A stretch of 64,000 bases of DNA, taken from DATFVA01 sp963774455. Lineage in GTDB: Bacteria; Bacteroidota; Ignavibacteria; Ignavibacteriales; Ignavibacteriaceae. Location: contig CAVZFD010000005.1 of assembly GCA_963774455.1 (NCBI GenBank), positions 558,001 to 622,000 of the forward strand. The letters are read 5' to 3'. The position numbers and the translations under genes are program-made. Under the pieces are notes generated by a model. That model had not been told where the DNA came from. It searched no databases and was given only the letters and a program-made list of their open reading frames with translations. Below, piece by piece: positions 45,557 through 55,101 of the stretch (positions are counted from its first letter, which is position 1; the number at the start of each line of letters is the position of its first letter).

Positions 45557-48500
45557 TTACTTAAAGGCATTCTCAACCAGATCTTTCTGCTGCTGACGGG
45601 AGATCTTGGCGGAACCGACGGCAGGACTAGCGCCTTCGGGACGGCCGCTGTATAAGAGTTTCTGTCCCTCGCTCAGATCATCTGTTAGTCGTGGATAAAG
45701 GAAATTCCACGCACCCATATTCCTCGGCTCTTCCTGGACCCAAACTACACTTTTTGCGTCTGAATATGATCTTAGCACTTCCTTCACCTGTTCTGATTTG
45801 TATGGATATAACTGCTCTACGCGTACTATAGCGGTATCGGTAATCTTATTATCCGCACGATATTTTATCAGATCGTAGTAAACTTTGCCGCTTGTAAGAA
45901 GAAGTTTCCTGATATTGTTCTTATTGCTTATAGTATCATCGTCAATCACTTCTCTGAAATTCCCGTTTAGAAATTCCTCTTTAGGCGATTTTGCTTCGGG
46001 TAGTCTGAGCAGACTCTTGGGAGTCATCAATACCATCGGCTTCTGTATAGAGTTTTTCATCTGCCGCCTTAACACATGGAAATACTGCGCCGGAGTGGTA
46101 GGATAGCATACCTGCAGATTGTCTTCAGCACAAAGGATAAGGAACCTTTCCAGTCTTGCACTGGAGTGTTCAGGACCCTGGCCCTCAAAGCCGTGAGGAA
46201 GAAGCAGAACAAGACTATTAGGCAGCTGCCATTTTTCATAGGAAGCCACAATGAAGTTATCGATAATAACCTGGGCACCGTTCGCAAAATCGCCGAACTG
46301 TGCCTCCCACATTACGAGCGCCAGCGGATCTGCTGTACTGTATCCGTACTCAAAACCAAGTACCGCCGCCTCAGAAAGGAAGCTGTCAAGTGCCTCAAGC
46401 TGCTCCTGGTTTTTGGAAAGGTGGTTCAGCGGAACGTATTCGTTACCGCTTTTTATATCAGTAAGAGCAAGATGTCTCTGACTAAAAGTACCACGCACGC
46501 TGTCCTGCCCGCTTAACCTTACCGGTGTTCCTTCAAGCAGCAAACTGCCGAAAGCAAGAGTTTCAGCAAATGCCCACTCGGCTTCAGATTTACCTTCAAT
46601 CAGGTCCTTTCTCTTCTCAAGGAACTTTTTAAGCTTCGGATGTATCGTAAATCCTTCAGGAAGGAAGGTAGATTTCTCTACAATTGTTTGAAGCATTTCT
46701 TCCGAAATTCCTGTGCTGCCTACCGGTTTAATAGATTCAATCTTTTCTTTCGAGACTGCCAGGGGAATATCTGTATTAAAGCTGATGCTTTTCTTCCTGA
46801 TCTTATCGAATGCTTCACTCAAATCTTTATAACTATCATCGTTCATCTTTTTTATTTCTTCTTCGGGAAGTACCTGGCTTTTAAGCAGGAATTTTTCATA
46901 GAGCTCTTTTACAGAAGGGTGCGATTTTATGATGTCATAAAGCAGGGGCTGTGTGAAACCGGGTTCGTCTCCTTCATTATGTCCGTGCCTCCTGTATCCG
47001 AAAAGATCGATAACAACATCCTTCTTGAAAATCTGTCTGTATTCAAATGCAAGTTTGGTAACCCAGAGGGATGCTTCAGGGTCGTCGCCGTTTACATGAA
47101 AGATAGGTGCCTGTATCATCTTGGCTACGTCAGATGCATACACCGATGAACGCGCATCTTCGGGGGTGGTGGTGAAGCCTATCTGGTTATTAATAATAAT
47201 ATGAACTGTTCCTCCCGTTCGGTAACCGCTCAACTGAGAAAGGTTAAGTGTCTCTGCCACAATTCCCTGTCCGGCGAAAGCCGCATCACCGTGGATAAGT
47301 ACAGATAGTACCTTGCGGTGAGCCTTATCATCGCCTAATCTTTTCTGCTTGGCACGTACGATGCCTTCAACAACAGGGTTCACCCACTCAAGGTGACTTG
47401 GGTTGGAGGCCACCGAAACTGTAATCATCTTCCCGTTATGGGTTTTGTATTTGCCTGTAGCACCGAGGTGGTATTTTACGTCGCCAGAACCTGCAATAGA
47501 ATTAGGGTCCTGGATATCCTCGAACTCAGATAGAATTGATTCATACGATTTACCGATGATGTTCGCCAGTACATTCAGCCTGCCCCGGTGAGCCATTCCC
47601 AGCACTACTTCCAGTACATTAGTCTGACTTGCTTCATCAAGAAGCATATCAAGAACCGGGATCAGAGTTTCCGAACCTTCAAGTGAAAATCTTTTATGCC
47701 CTACAAACTTCGTATGAATGAAATGTTCGAATGTCTCTGCATTGATCAGTTGATTAAGTATGCGCTTTTTAATTTCGGGACTGAAGTCCGGCATATTCTT
47801 TATTGGTTCCATTTTACTTTGCAGCCATACCTTCTCTTCAGGATTCTGGATGTGCATATACTCTACACCGATCTTCTCACAGTAAGTCTTCTGAAGAATC
47901 TCAAGTATTTGTCTTAGAGAAGCCGTCTTTAGTCCACTGAATCCGCCTGTGATGAAGTAGCGGTCCATATCCCAGATGGTCAGGTTATAAGTTGCCGGAT
48001 CAAGTTCAGCGTGATATGGGGTCTGGAAGCCCAGCGGGTCGAGGTTTGCAATAAGATGTCCCCTCACCCTGTATAGATTGATTAACTGCAGAACTTTCGC
48101 CTGCTTTTCTATTTCTTCAGTATTAGCATTGTTATCGAAGATCCCCGGCTGATAATCTGCCTTCCATATGTAAGGCTTATAAGGAATATGCAGAGCTTCA
48201 AAAATATCATCGTAAAAATTGTCTTTGCCAAGGAGAAGTTCATTTATTTCTTTGAGAAAGATACCTGATTCAGCTCCCTGGATAATCCTGTGATCATATG
48301 TACTGGTTAAAGTCATCACCTTGCTTACACCTAGAGCAGATATGGTTGAGGGAGACATTGCCTGGTACTCGGCAGAATACTGAATAGCCCCAGTTGCGAT
48401 TATTGCACCTTGTCCTACCATCAGTCTCGGTACAGAAGCTGCTGTTCCTATCGTCCCGGGATTAGTAAGGGTAATACTGGTTCCCAGAAACTCAGCAGGA

Positions 48501-49177
48501 TCTATCTGTCCCTTTCTGGAACGGGTCACAAGATCTTCATACGTGGCCCAGAACTCTTTAAAGTTCATCGTGTTTGCATTTTTAATATTCGGGACTATAA
48601 GAGAATGAGAACCGTCCTTTCTTTCCAGGTCGATTGCCAGTCCCAGGTTAACATTTTTCCTTTTAATAATATTCGGTTTGCCATTAATTATAGTAAAAGC
48701 CTTATTCATTGCAGGAACAGCTTCAACGGCTTTAAGAATAGCCCAGCTTATAAGATGAGTAAATGAAACTTTACCTTCATTTTTCTTCTTAAGGAATTGG
48801 TTCAGAACTGTCCTGTTCTCTTCGAGAAGTTTTACAGGGATGGTCCTCTGGGAAGTAGCTACCGGCACAGTAAGACTATAATTCATATTATCAAGAATAC
48901 GTGCAGAACTTCCTGCAATCACCTGGGTTTCGTCTCCATCACCGGGTACCGGAAGTTCCATATTTCCCATATTGAACAAAGAACCGTTTTCCCTATTCTG
49001 AACTTTACCGTCATCCTCTGTCTTTCTTGTTACCTTACCGAAAAACTTCTGCCATTGATCTGGAAGCTGGGACGGGTTCTGCTCATATTGTTCGTGAAGG
49101 TATTCAACAAACCAGGTATTGGCTCCGAATTTCTCTAATTCTTCTTTTTGTTCCTTGGTTAAATCGTTGGATTTCAT
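45557..49177 (-). CDS. kgd: Fused 2-oxoglutarate dehydrogenase E1 with E2 acyltransferase domain (Kgd type)
   Basis: About 1206 residues from ATG 49177 (KSNDLTKEQKEEL); an in-frame ATG 99 bases earlier is less likely. Order: a short E1o N-terminal motif (YEQNPSQLPDQWQKFF), an E2 succinyltransferase catalytic domain (about 80-330) with YDHRIIQGAESG, then the thiamine-diphosphate E1 (HRGRLNVLANIIGK, HGDAAFAGQGI, RRHGHNEGDEPGF). No lipoyl domain is present. This is the architecture of the actinobacterial Kgd/SucA protein, which uses a separate lipoyl E2. It catalyses the TCA-cycle step from 2-oxoglutarate toward succinyl-CoA. The gene is monocistronic. Confidence 0.94.
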   Translation of the reverse strand: MKSNDLTKEQKEELEKFGANTWFVEYLHEQYEQNPSQLPDQWQKFFGKVTRKTEDDGKVQNRENGSLFNMGNMELPVPGDGDETQVIAGSSARILDNMNYSLTVPVATSQRTIPVKLLEENRTVLNQFLKKKNEGKVSFTHLISWAILKAVEAVPAMNKAFTIINGKPNIIKRKNVNLGLAIDLERKDGSHSLIVPNIKNANTMNFKEFWATYEDLVTRSRKGQIDPAEFLGTSITLTNPGTIGTAASVPRLMVGQGAIIATGAIQYSAEYQAMSPSTISALGVSKVMTLTSTYDHRIIQGAESGIFLKEINELLLGKDNFYDDIFEALHIPYKPYIWKADYQPGIFDNNANTEEIEKQAKVLQLINLYRVRGHLIANLDPLGFQTPYHAELDPATYNLTIWDMDRYFITGGFSGLKTASLRQILEILQKTYCEKIGVEYMHIQNPEEKVWLQSKMEPIKNMPDFSPEIKKRILNQLINAETFEHFIHTKFVGHKRFSLEGSETLIPVLDMLLDEASQTNVLEVVLGMAHRGRLNVLANIIGKSYESILSEFEDIQDPNSIAGSGDVKYHLGATGKYKTHNGKMITVSVASNPSHLEWVNPVVEGIVRAKQKRLGDDKAHRKVLSVLIHGDAAFAGQGIVAETLNLSQLSGYRTGGTVHIIINNQIGFTTTPEDARSSVYASDVAKMIQAPIFHVNGDDPEASLWVTKLAFEYRQIFKKDVVIDLFGYRRHGHNEGDEPGFTQPLLYDIIKSHPSVKELYEKFLLKSQVLPEEEIKKMNDDSYKDLSEAFDKIRKKSISFNTDIPLAVSKEKIESIKPVGSTGISEEMLQTIVEKSTFLPEGFTIHPKLKKFLEKRKDLIEGKSEAEWAFAETLAFGSLLLEGTPVRLSGQDSVRGTFSQRHLALTDIKSGNEYVPLNHLSKNQEQLEALDSFLSEAAVLGFEYGYSTADPLALVMWEAQFGDFANGAQVIIDNFIVASYEKWQLPNSLVLLLPHGFEGQGPEHSSARLERFLILCAEDNLQVCYPTTPAQYFHVLRRQMKNSIQKPMVLMTPKSLLRLPEAKSPKEEFLNGNFREVIDDDTISNKNNIRKLLLTSGKVYYDLIKYRADNKITDTAIVRVEQLYPYKSEQVKEVLRSYSDAKSVVWVQEEPRNMGAWNFLYPRLTDDLSEGQKLLYSGRPEGASPAVGSAKISRQQQKDLVENAFK

Positions 49178-49360
49178 TTTCGTATATAGTCTTTGATTTA
49201 TAAAATATTCATTAAATTTATAAAAGAAATAATCCACATCATAAATAGAGATAATGACCCGCTGGTCATAATACATAGTAATAAGTTATGGGATTTACTA
49301 TATACAATTTACTAAATATTTTTAATTCATTTTAATTTTAGGTGTTTCTCACGATCGTAT

Positions 49361-50008
49361 ATGATCAAAAGTAACGAAATTGCAAATCTGAGGAGGAATT
49401 ATTCATTGAAGGAATTAACCGAAAATATCGTCGATCCGAATCCTTTTGTCCAATTTTCACATTGGTTTAATGAATTACTGAAATCGGATGTTACCGAGCC
49501 AAATGCCATGGTACTTGCTACAGCTTCAGCAGACGGCATCCCTTCTGCCCGCACCGTACTGCTTAAAAAATTTGATGAGGAAGGTTTTGTTTTCTTCACC
49601 AATTATGAGAGTCATAAAGCAAAAGATTTAATGGCTAATCCAAAAGCGCAAATTCTGTTTCTGTGGCTCGAACTTGAGAGACAGGTGAGGGTAAGCGGTA
49701 AAGTCGAGAGAGTTTCTCTGCAAGAGTCCGAGGAATATTTTCATTCGCGTCCTACTAACAGTCAAATTGGCGCATGGGCGTCAAAGCAGAGCAGCGTTAT
49801 ACCCGACAGGGAATACCTGGAAGAAAAGTTCAAAGAAACGGCTGAAAGATATAAAGACGGAGAAATTCCGCTTCCGCCTTTCTGGGGAGGATTCCGTCTG
49901 ATACCCGAAGAGTTCGAATTCTGGCAGGGAAGGGAAAGCCGCCTCCATGATCGCATCAACTACCGAAGCAAAGGAAAGATTTGGGAGATTGTGAGACTGT
50001 CACCTTAA
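49361..50008 (+). CDS. pdxH: Pyridoxamine 5'-phosphate oxidase
   Basis: 215 residues, FMN-dependent enzyme making pyridoxal 5'-phosphate (vitamin B6) from pyridoxine or pyridoxamine phosphate. The family pattern is complete: NAMVLATASADGIPSARTVL, then VFFTNYESHKAKDL, RQVRVSGKVERV, and the C-terminal WGGFRLIPEEFEFWQGRESR with RLHDR. Length is typical (E. coli 218). Divergent from kgd and convergent with the EamA gene, overlapping its end by four bases. Confidence 0.96.
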   Translation: MIKSNEIANLRRNYSLKELTENIVDPNPFVQFSHWFNELLKSDVTEPNAMVLATASADGIPSARTVLLKKFDEEGFVFFTNYESHKAKDLMANPKAQILFLWLELERQVRVSGKVERVSLQESEEYFHSRPTNSQIGAWASKQSSVIPDREYLEEKFKETAERYKDGEIPLPPFWGGFRLIPEEFEFWQGRESRLHDRINYRSKGKIWEIVRLSP

Positions 50009-50868
50009 ATCTTAAACCTACCCTTCATCATCGGTGTTTCCATTATCACCGTTCTCAATGTGATAGCTGAGAGTATAATTATTCCACCTACTATCGCCAT
50101 AAACGATGGAATTTCACCATATCCTATAAACACCCATACCGGGTTAAGCACAGGTTCAATAAGAGCAATTATCGAAGCTTCTATTGCCAGTACTCTGCTC
50201 AGTCCGTAGGAGAATACCGCATATGCGAGTCCTATCTGGAATACACCGAGGAACGATACCATCCACATATTACTGAAGTTAAGATTTTGAATGTCTGATA
50301 AAAAAGGAATACAGATTAATGCTACAATCACGTTCCCGTAAAAAATTGAGCTCAGCTGGTACTTGTTTTCGTTCTTCCTTAGTCCAAGGAACAAAGCCGC
50401 GAACATTATTCCTGAGAAAAGTGCAACCAGATTGCCTTCCAAATGCTCAGGGGAAATCTTGCCCATAAAGAAAAAGAACATCCCTATGATACACACTATG
50501 ATCGTAATTATGTTTACCCTGTTGTATGAAGTCTTTAATATTACTGGTTCAAAGACAAGGACATAAATCGGTGCGGTTGACTGTAAAAAAATTGCATTAG
50601 CCGCTGTGGTAAGCTTCAGCGCAATTACGTAGGCTGTGAGAACCGACGCATAAAAGAAAGCATTCACAAAGGTAAGTGTATTTACCTGAAGCAGTCTCTT
50701 CCTGAAAAGCACTGCAAACACAAGCGCTGCTATTGCGCATCGGAAGAAGGATATTTGCATTGCATTGAAGGTTACAAGCTTTACGAATAGACCTCCTGTG
50801 CTCCACATTAATGCTGCAGTTAATACCGCTAGCAGCCCGGCCTGATGTTCCTGAAGATGTTTAATCAT
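50005..50868 (-). CDS. EamA (drug/metabolite) family transporter
   Basis: About 287 residues with ten predicted membrane helices in two EamA repeats. GLLAVLTAALMWSTGGLFVK is the first helix motif and GVFQIGLAYAVFSYGLSR, then ALIEPVLNPVWVF, mark the second repeat. The start at ATG 50868 is preferred because it begins the usual short cytosolic tail and has CGGAA upstream; ATG 50919 is an alternative. Substrate is unknown; this family exports amino acids, nucleotides or drugs. It is convergent with pdxH. Confidence 0.88.
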   Translation of the reverse strand: MIKHLQEHQAGLLAVLTAALMWSTGGLFVKLVTFNAMQISFFRCAIAALVFAVLFRKRLLQVNTLTFVNAFFYASVLTAYVIALKLTTAANAIFLQSTAPIYVLVFEPVILKTSYNRVNIITIIVCIIGMFFFFMGKISPEHLEGNLVALFSGIMFAALFLGLRKNENKYQLSSIFYGNVIVALICIPFLSDIQNLNFSNMWMVSFLGVFQIGLAYAVFSYGLSRVLAIEASIIALIEPVLNPVWVFIGYGEIPSFMAIVGGIIILSAITLRTVIMETPMMKGRFKI

Positions 50869-51013
50869 AAAATTCCGGTAAAGCGTGACTGCTAATTTAC
50901 TAATTACTGAAGAAATCATATAAATATTGTATAATACAGTATATTATTTTCCCCTGTTTCTCCTGATGAAGATGTGTTGCTTTATTTCCTAATCCAATTC
51001 AGAACATAGAAGT

Positions 51014-51907
51014 ATGCCATTTAACCCTGAATTAAAGCCTGAGATATTTGAAGTTCGCCCGGACGATAAAACTTCGGTTAATGAGTATTTGAATTTTATA
51101 CAGTGGGTATTCCCCGGTGCAAAGTTTCTCGAATGGTGGGAGAAAGGATTCTGGAAGGATCAGTATAAACCTTTCGCTATCCTGGGATCGGGCAAAATAC
51201 TTTCAAATGTAACAGTATGTCTGATGGATGTAATAATTCATGGTCAAAGTTATAAAGCTGTTCAGATTGGGGCAGTAGGAACAATTCCTGAATACCGGAA
51301 CCAGGGTTTGTCAAGGATTCTGATGGAATATGTCCTCAATAAGTACGAGGATAAAGTTGACCTGTTCTTCCTGTTTGCAAATGAAAGTGTACTGGAGTTT
51401 TATACTAAATTTGGTTTCAGGAAAATAAAAGAAAAAATATTTACGCTCGATTCACAGATTCCGGATGTTAAATACTCTTCAAGGAAGTTAAACCTTCAGA
51501 ATTCCAGAGATTATAAGTTAGTACAGGATTTAATTAATCAGAGAAACGACATTACCAGGATATTCGGAGCGGAGAACTATGGGTGTATAACGATGTGGCA
51601 TATTTTCAACAATTATAAAAATAATCTGTATTATCTTGAAGAAGAGGATGCTATCATTCTAAAAACGGAAAAAAGGAACGAAATGTATATCCGGGAAATA
51701 ATTTTCCATGAGCCTTTTGAAGTGCTTCCTGCATTATCTAAAATAATTGAATCTGATAGAATAGAAAAAATATTTTATTACTTTCCACCGGATCAGATCC
51801 GGTTTCCTTATAACAAAGAATCTTATCATAATTCTCATTTATTCATAAAAAGTAATTTAGAGTTTGATGGCGATTTGCTTAAATTCCCCGAAACCGCTCA
51901 AACCTGA
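51014..51907 (+). CDS. GNAT family N-acetyltransferase with C-terminal extension
   Basis: 297 residues. The N-terminal GNAT fold has an acetyl-CoA-binding stretch GTIPEYRNQGLSRILMEYVL (Q/R-x-x-G-x-A/S type) near 95-115 and EFYTKFGFRKI at the usual strand 6. The second half (150-297) is a GNAT-like or SCP2-like domain without a clear second acetyl-CoA site, as seen in two-domain Eis-like or peptidyl acetyltransferases. No substrate can be assigned. It stands alone. Confidence 0.85.
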   Translation: MPFNPELKPEIFEVRPDDKTSVNEYLNFIQWVFPGAKFLEWWEKGFWKDQYKPFAILGSGKILSNVTVCLMDVIIHGQSYKAVQIGAVGTIPEYRNQGLSRILMEYVLNKYEDKVDLFFLFANESVLEFYTKFGFRKIKEKIFTLDSQIPDVKYSSRKLNLQNSRDYKLVQDLINQRNDITRIFGAENYGCITMWHIFNNYKNNLYYLEEEDAIILKTEKRNEMYIREIIFHEPFEVLPALSKIIESDRIEKIFYYFPPDQIRFPYNKESYHNSHLFIKSNLEFDGDLLKFPETAQT

Positions 51908-52010
51908 TAGATGAAAAGTGAAAAAAACATTTATATTTTTATTTTTCCTGCCGACTATAATTGAAGTAAAAATAATGAAGCAGCTCTGAACCTTACGAGC
52001 GGGATATAAG

Positions 52011-52535
52011 ATGGAAACCTTCACATACCCAATTGAACCAGTAAATAATCCATTATTTGAAAAAGAACGGCAAGCTGCGGTGCAAGGCATAAATCCAAAT
52101 GAACTTGATAAACCTCTGGTTGACATTATCGGCCGGTTCAATAAACTTAAATATGTATATACCCTCCAATGCTGTTATGGTCATTTTTTATACGGTTCAC
52201 AAAGTCATGAACACAACCTTCTTCCACTCCCGGAGTATGACCCCGGGATGATAACTTACAGGATCGCTTACCTTGCATTTTGCATCAGGGTGGATACGGA
52301 AGGGCTTCGTTTATGCGAGGCGCTAATGAAACTGCAGGATATCGATAAACATTTTATACAATTCGGTTCTGCCGACTGGTTCTGGGAACGTTGTATAAAC
52401 AGTTATGTTTTACAGGTTGAACCGGAAAGATATAAATACCAGGATATAGCTGAGGTTGACTGGAGCGAAGCACGACATATTCAAAAAATCAGAACTCTAT
52501 TCTTTAATGAATTGAAAACTCTTATATTGAAATAG
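52011..52535 (+). CDS. Conserved-looking hypothetical protein
   Basis: 174 residues, cytosolic, no membrane or signal segment. A central CCYGHFLYGSQSHEHNLLPL stretch (Cys-Cys, His, His) could be a metal or active site. Trp/Glu-rich C-terminal helices follow. I do not recognise the family; a distant resemblance to TYW3-like folds is only a thought. It is followed 52 bases later by an SRPBCC gene, so they may be cotranscribed. Confidence 0.65.
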   Translation: METFTYPIEPVNNPLFEKERQAAVQGINPNELDKPLVDIIGRFNKLKYVYTLQCCYGHFLYGSQSHEHNLLPLPEYDPGMITYRIAYLAFCIRVDTEGLRLCEALMKLQDIDKHFIQFGSADWFWERCINSYVLQVEPERYKYQDIAEVDWSEARHIQKIRTLFFNELKTLILK

Positions 52536-52587
52536 TAATAAGATAATTACTAAGGTTTGAAAATCTTTATTCTGAAGGATCCGTTTT

Positions 52588-53043
52588 ATGCCTGATAAAA
52601 ATCCTAAATGTGCCGAAGCACAGATGATCATAAGGAAGCCTGCTTCAGAAGTATTCGGGGCATTTATAAATCCTGAGGTAACCAAGAACTTCTGGTTCAC
52701 TAAAAGCACCGGTAAGCTTGAGGAAAATAAGAAAGTGACCTGGGAATGGGAGATGTACGGTGCGTCTGCTGAAGTGGTTCCCAAAGAAATCGTAAATGAC
52801 AAAAAGATAGTATATGAATGGGGTGATCCGGCCCGGACGGTTGAATATACTTTCAGGCAGCTGGATGATAATTCTACTTTTGTCACTGTCAAAGAGTGTG
52901 GGTTTGAACAAACCGGCGATGAACTGTTGGAAGCAATAAAAGGTTCCACGGGCGGATTCACTACAGTGCTCGACGGACTTAAAGCTTATCTTGAACATGG
53001 CATAAACCTGAACCTGGTCGCCGATAAATTCCTGAAGAATTAA
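52588..53043 (+). CDS. SRPBCC (AHSA1/START-like) family protein
   Basis: 151 residues, a helix-grip fold. KPASEVFGAFINPEVTKNFWF is the typical N-terminal helix and loop, then KVTWEWEMYGASAEVVPKEI and the C-terminal long helix GFTTVLDGLKAYLEHGI. Family members bind lipids or co-chaperone substrates; no ligand is known here. It is five bases upstream of the next small gene, in one operon. Confidence 0.88.
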   Translation: MPDKNPKCAEAQMIIRKPASEVFGAFINPEVTKNFWFTKSTGKLEENKKVTWEWEMYGASAEVVPKEIVNDKKIVYEWGDPARTVEYTFRQLDDNSTFVTVKECGFEQTGDELLEAIKGSTGGFTTVLDGLKAYLEHGINLNLVADKFLKN

Positions 53044-53048
53044 GCATC

Positions 53049-53390
53049 ATGGAAAATAAAACAGAGATATTATATGAGGATAAATTAGTTGCGATCAGAG
53101 AAGATTCGCTCATTCTGAAGAATTATTATTTCCCATCGATGTCACCGAAACAAATATTTTTCAGAGATATCGAAAGAATAGAGATCAAAGCAGTTTCACT
53201 CCTGACCGGGAAATGGAGAGTGCAGGGGACCGGCGATCTCCGCACATGGTTCCCTTTCGATTCATCACGCTCTAAAAGAGATAAAGTATTTTTCATCTAT
53301 TATAGAAACACATGGATGAGATCGGCCTTCACAGTTGAGGATTCTCGAAAGGCAGAAAATATTTTGAAGGAAAAAGGCCTGCTGCTTTGA
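53049..53390 (+). CDS. Small PH-like domain protein
   Basis: 113 residues, beta-rich with a C-terminal helix (SRKAENILKEKGLLL), giving the size and pattern of a bacterial PH-like domain. LILKNYYFPSMSPKQIFFRD and the Trp-rich WRVQGTGDLRTWFPFD are distinctive. No signal. It begins five bases after the SRPBCC gene and its stop overlaps the TTG start of the deacetylase gene, so all are cotranscribed. The function is unknown. Confidence 0.65.
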   Translation: MENKTEILYEDKLVAIREDSLILKNYYFPSMSPKQIFFRDIERIEIKAVSLLTGKWRVQGTGDLRTWFPFDSSRSKRDKVFFIYYRNTWMRSAFTVEDSRKAENILKEKGLLL

Positions 53391-54022
53391 AATCCCGGTA
53401 CAATCCTCCGGTGGTTATAAAACGAATGTTCTCGTCGTTTCAGTGGGAATCGAAAATAGATAAGATACTTCTTACTTTTGATGATGGACCTACCCCCGAA
53501 ACAACTCCTCTGATACTTGACCTCCTTTCAACGCATAATATCAAGGCGGCATTTTTCTGTGTGGGAGAAAATGTGAAACAGTATCCTGAGCTTTACAGGG
53601 AACTTATTAATGGAGGACACCTTGTGTGCAACCATACTTTTAATCATAAACCGCTTACACGACTGAACCGCACCGGGACAGCAGCACAGATAGAAAAATT
53701 TAACAATTTAATAAAGAGTGATTTCGGCGGAGATGTTTTATATTTCCGGCCGCCGTATGGCAGGTTTAATTTATCCACTCCTTCTCTGATGAGAGATATG
53801 AACCTGAAGAATGTTATGTGGTCGCTGCTTACATACGATTTCAGGAATGACTTTAATGTTGTTAAATTTGCGGTTAATAACTACCTTAAGAAAAATTCAA
53901 TAATCGTTTTGCACGACAATCTTAAAAGTAAAAATATTGTTGCCGAATCTATTAATTATATCGTCGAAGTATCCTCCCGAAAAGGATTTGAAATCGGAGC
54001 GCCTTCAGAATGTTTGAAATAA
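53387..54022 (+). CDS. Polysaccharide deacetylase (NodB homology)
   Basis: 211 residues with a NodB fold. LLTFDDGPTPETTP holds the catalytic/metal Asp pair (D32, D33) and CNHTFNH gives the metal His pair (H83, H87). FRPPYGRF (about 119) and a C-terminal IIVLHDN motif complete the five carbohydrate-esterase family 4 motifs. There is no signal peptide, so it may act on a cytosolic or lipid-linked sugar. TTG 53387 overlaps the previous stop; ATG 53426 is an alternative. It overlaps the glycosyltransferase by 13 bases. Confidence 0.92.
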   Translation: MKSRYNPPVVIKRMFSSFQWESKIDKILLTFDDGPTPETTPLILDLLSTHNIKAAFFCVGENVKQYPELYRELINGGHLVCNHTFNHKPLTRLNRTGTAAQIEKFNNLIKSDFGGDVLYFRPPYGRFNLSTPSLMRDMNLKNVMWSLLTYDFRNDFNVVKFAVNNYLKKNSIIVLHDNLKSKNIVAESINYIVEVSSRKGFEIGAPSECLK

Positions 54023-55101
54023 TCTTTCTCATTTTCCTTTGCGGATATTTTATTCAGTCGGTTCTTTTTATCATCGGCGTTAATAAAAACTTCCCCAAAG
54101 TAAAGGATGATGGTCTTCCTAAAGCAGCTGTTATTGTTGCAGTAAGAAATGAAGAAAAGAATATCCTCAGGTGTCTTAAAGCTCTCGATAAACTTGAATA
54201 TCCGGAAGGTAAACTCGAGATAATAATCTCTGACGGTCACTCTACAGATGCGACTGTCCGGATGGTCGATGACTTTATCATAGATAAAAAAAGATTTAAA
54301 AGAATAAGCGCTGATCCCGAAAAGGAAAACCTGATAGGGAAGGCAAATGCTATCGATAGCGCAATTAGAACAACGGAGGCAGATGTCATTCTAACCACAG
54401 ATGCCGACTGTGAAGTTAATCCTCTCTGGGTTAAAACGATATGTTCTTATTATGAGGAAGATACTGGAATTGTAAACGGGTTTACAACCCAGACAGCCAA
54501 AAATAGATTCAGCGGAATGCAGGCGCTTGATTTTGTCTACCTGCTCATAATTGCGTCGGGAACTATAAATCTTAATCACCCTATTTCCTGTATCGGCAAT
54601 AATATGTCGTACCGGAGGAAAGCTTACCTTGAAACGGGCGGGTATGAGAAACTCCCTTTCAGCGTTACCGAGGATTTTAACCTGCTGATGGCCGTTTCCC
54701 GGCTGGGCAAGTACAAAATTATTTTTCCTCTGGATAAAAATGCGCTGGTTACTTCGCTGCCTTGTAACAGTCTTAACGAACTCTATCATCAGAAGAAGAG
54801 ATGGGGAGTGGGGGGACTCGGCGTTCCGCTTAGGGGATTCATAATCATGTCATTTGGATTGATTGTGAATCTCTCTATGCTGCTGTCTCCTTTCTTTTTC
54901 TCTTCCGCAGTTTTATATTTTATTATCTTTAAGCTGGCGATCGACCTTTTCGTTTTGTACCCGGTTCATATCAGGCTGGACATAAAGGATCATATGAAAT
55001 ATTTTCTGTGGTTTGAATTGTATTTCATTATCTATGTTATCCTGCTCCCGGTTATCGTTCTCACCAGCAGAAAAGTTGTGTGGAAAGGTAAAGAGTATTA
55101 A
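54010..55101 (+). CDS. Membrane glycosyltransferase family 2
   Basis: 363 residues. One N-terminal membrane segment, a GT-A domain with ISDGHSTDAT, TTDADCEVN (DxD) and the HQKKRWGVGG (Q/RxxRW) motif, then three C-terminal membrane helices, as in processive synthases and lipid glycosyltransferases. It shares 13 bases with the deacetylase and one base with the radical SAM gene. A glycan or glycolipid made here and then deacetylated is a fair inference; the sugar is unknown. Confidence 0.92.
   Translation: MFEIIFLIFLCGYFIQSVLFIIGVNKNFPKVKDDGLPKAAVIVAVRNEEKNILRCLKALDKLEYPEGKLEIIISDGHSTDATVRMVDDFIIDKKRFKRISADPEKENLIGKANAIDSAIRTTEADVILTTDADCEVNPLWVKTICSYYEEDTGIVNGFTTQTAKNRFSGMQALDFVYLLIIASGTINLNHPISCIGNNMSYRRKAYLETGGYEKLPFSVTEDFNLLMAVSRLGKYKIIFPLDKNALVTSLPCNSLNELYHQKKRWGVGGLGVPLRGFIIMSFGLIVNLSMLLSPFFFSSAVLYFIIFKLAIDLFVLYPVHIRLDIKDHMKYFLWFELYFIIYVILLPVIVLTSRKVVWKGKEY

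Noticed and set aside
46076..47149. 146- and 169-codon + strand frames inside kgd
   Set aside because: They overlap a certain long gene on the other strand and show no domain.
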